The notes beneath the pieces are model-generated. The model worked only from the letters and a program-made list of their open reading frames with translations, was not told the origin of the DNA and made no database searches. From Acidobacteriaceae bacterium (GTDB taxonomy: Bacteria > Acidobacteriota > Terriglobia > Terriglobales > Acidobacteriaceae), in contig PMCH01000266.1 of NCBI GenBank assembly GCA_003154055.1, positions 6,867-20,954 on the forward strand: DNA of 14,088 nucleotides. The letters are read 5' to 3'. Position numbers and translations under genes: made by a program. Positions 13,195 through 14,088 of the stretch are shown piece after piece; the first letter of the stretch is position 1, and the number at the start of each line of letters is the position of its first letter.

Positions 13195-14088
13195 CTACTG
13201 CAGAAAAATCACCAGCACTCTTCCGTCCGAGTGGAATCCGCCGCCGGTCGCGTTCTTCGATTCCTGCACCGGGTCGGAAGGCGTGAAATAGTGCATCACC
13301 TTCACTCTGCCAGCCTGCTCCAGCGAATCTCCGATATTGTTGCGCTCTCCATCCACCGCCGGATCGATCTTGTGCGTGACTTTCCCGTTGCGCTGATCTT
13401 TTTCGAATCCAATGTCGTGCGTGCCTGCGCCTACCCACACCGGCTGTCCCTGATAAGTGAAACCCGTCTTCCAGATGCGGAAGTGATGCCGGCTCGCCAC
13501 CATCGCATAGGGTTCCGCTTGCTCGTAGCCGAAATCCTGCACCCGCCCGAACATATACAGCTGGCTCATTGGCATCTGCAGATAGTCTTGCTTCTGCGTC
13601 GCCATGAGGATGGCCCTGGCCACGGCCCCAGGCGTGGAGGTGTCGGCCACGTGCCAGTTGGCGGCGGTGAGCGCATCCTGCACCTGCTTCTCGGAACCGA
13701 TGAACACGAAGTTCGCCATGTCGCCGAGGTTCTTCAACTCGTCATTCACGCGGCGGGGCAGCGACTGGAGATTCTTCGCTAGTGCCGGGTCGAGAGGCGC
13801 TTTGGAAACCGCCAGAGGTTTCAAGTCCGCGGTTGCGGATGTGGGAGTAGTTGCCGTCGAGCCAATTCCCGGATTCGCGACCGCACTCGTGCCGGGAGTT
13901 GCGGGCTGCTGACTGCCGCCAAACTGTCCGGACATCCAGATTTGCGCCGCGCTCGCCAGCTTCGATTTGATCGAGGCCACCTCGTTGGCGCCCCCGGGAG
14001 CGACGTGGATCTTCACCGAATACTTTCCGGAACACGACGCGTTCGCACCCAGGTTCGTCCCCAGATACAACCGCCCGGCGTCAGTGAT
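13195..14088 (-). CDS. LssY_C-domain protein (5' end beyond the window)
   Basis: 297 residues of a gene that enters from the right edge; the frame stays open and coding-like through 14088, so the first in-window TTG at 14070 is not taken as the start. The first 55 or so residues include a beta-rich stretch (LYLGTNLGA, YSVKIHV). A Pro/Thr/Ser/Ala-rich linker follows, then a LssY C-terminal domain (PF14067-like) over the last roughly 185 residues. Its recognisable features are ADTSTPGAVARAI, QMPMSQLYMFGR, a FGYEQA region, SRHHFRIWKT, VWVGAGTHDIGFEKD, THKIDPAVDGERNNIG and HYFTPSDP. The domain occurs in envelope-associated proteins and its biochemical function is not established. It is separated from the toxin-antitoxin promoter by about 100 bases without a visible gene. 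Confidence 0.82.
   Translation of the reverse strand: MTDAGRLYLGTNLGANASCSGKYSVKIHVAPGGANEVASIKSKLASAAQIWMSGQFGGSQQPATPGTSAVANPGIGSTATTPTSATADLKPLAVSKAPLDPALAKNLQSLPRRVNDELKNLGDMANFVFIGSEKQVQDALTAANWHVADTSTPGAVARAILMATQKQDYLQMPMSQLYMFGRVQDFGYEQAEPYAMVASRHHFRIWKTGFTYQGQPVWVGAGTHDIGFEKDQRNGKVTHKIDPAVDGERNNIGDSLEQAGRVKVMHYFTPSDPVQESKNATGGGFHSDGRVLVIFLQ

Overview
The window is a high-GC bacterial chromosome segment that looks like Acidobacteriota (class Terriglobia or a close relative). This is inferred from gene families: a Gloeobacter/Verrucomicrobia-type (GloVer) repeat secreted protein, a transmembrane Ser/Thr kinase carrying a long TPR sensor, a LssY_C protein, and a CGK-type small peptide beside PqqD and radical SAM genes. 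No rRNA, tRNA, CRISPR array, insertion sequence or prophage was seen.

Left third (1-3903, + strand): an ABC-2 type permease is followed, after a 142-base gap with a plausible promoter, by a tight five-gene set. It encodes a 59-residue putative precursor peptide, a soluble S24/S26 (signal-peptidase-like) protease, an HPr-kinase-like P-loop protein, a PqqD-like peptide-binding protein and a radical SAM/SPASM enzyme. Spacings of 11 and 6 bases, then overlaps of 8 and 4 bases, argue for one operon. This has the composition of a RiPP (ribosomally made, modified peptide) pathway. PqqD would bind a YxxPxF-type leader, the radical SAM enzyme would modify the Cys/Ser/Thr/Asn-rich C-terminal part, the kinase may phosphorylate the peptide, the protease may cut it, and the permease (with an ATPase presumably upstream of the window) may export it. 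It is the most likely candidate for an undescribed system here; the product is unknown.

Centre (3904-9066): a secreted seven-repeat GloVer protein (+) converges on a large minus-strand membrane protein. That protein combines HD-GYP, GAF, GGDEF and PilZ modules, so c-di-GMP breakdown, synthesis and binding motifs are all in one chain. Upstream of it, also on the minus strand, is a membrane-anchored GcvH-like protein in which the lipoyl-lysine position is Gly, followed by a clear intrinsic terminator. A doubtful 75-codon ORF overlaps the GcvH-like start.

Right third (9067-14088): an intergenic region rich in inverted repeats and a good promoter precede a 943-residue receptor-like Ser/Thr kinase with TPRs (+). 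On the minus strand lie a Phd/YefM-VapC toxin-antitoxin pair with a palindromic operator at its promoter, and the 3' part of a LssY_C-domain gene that runs off the right edge.
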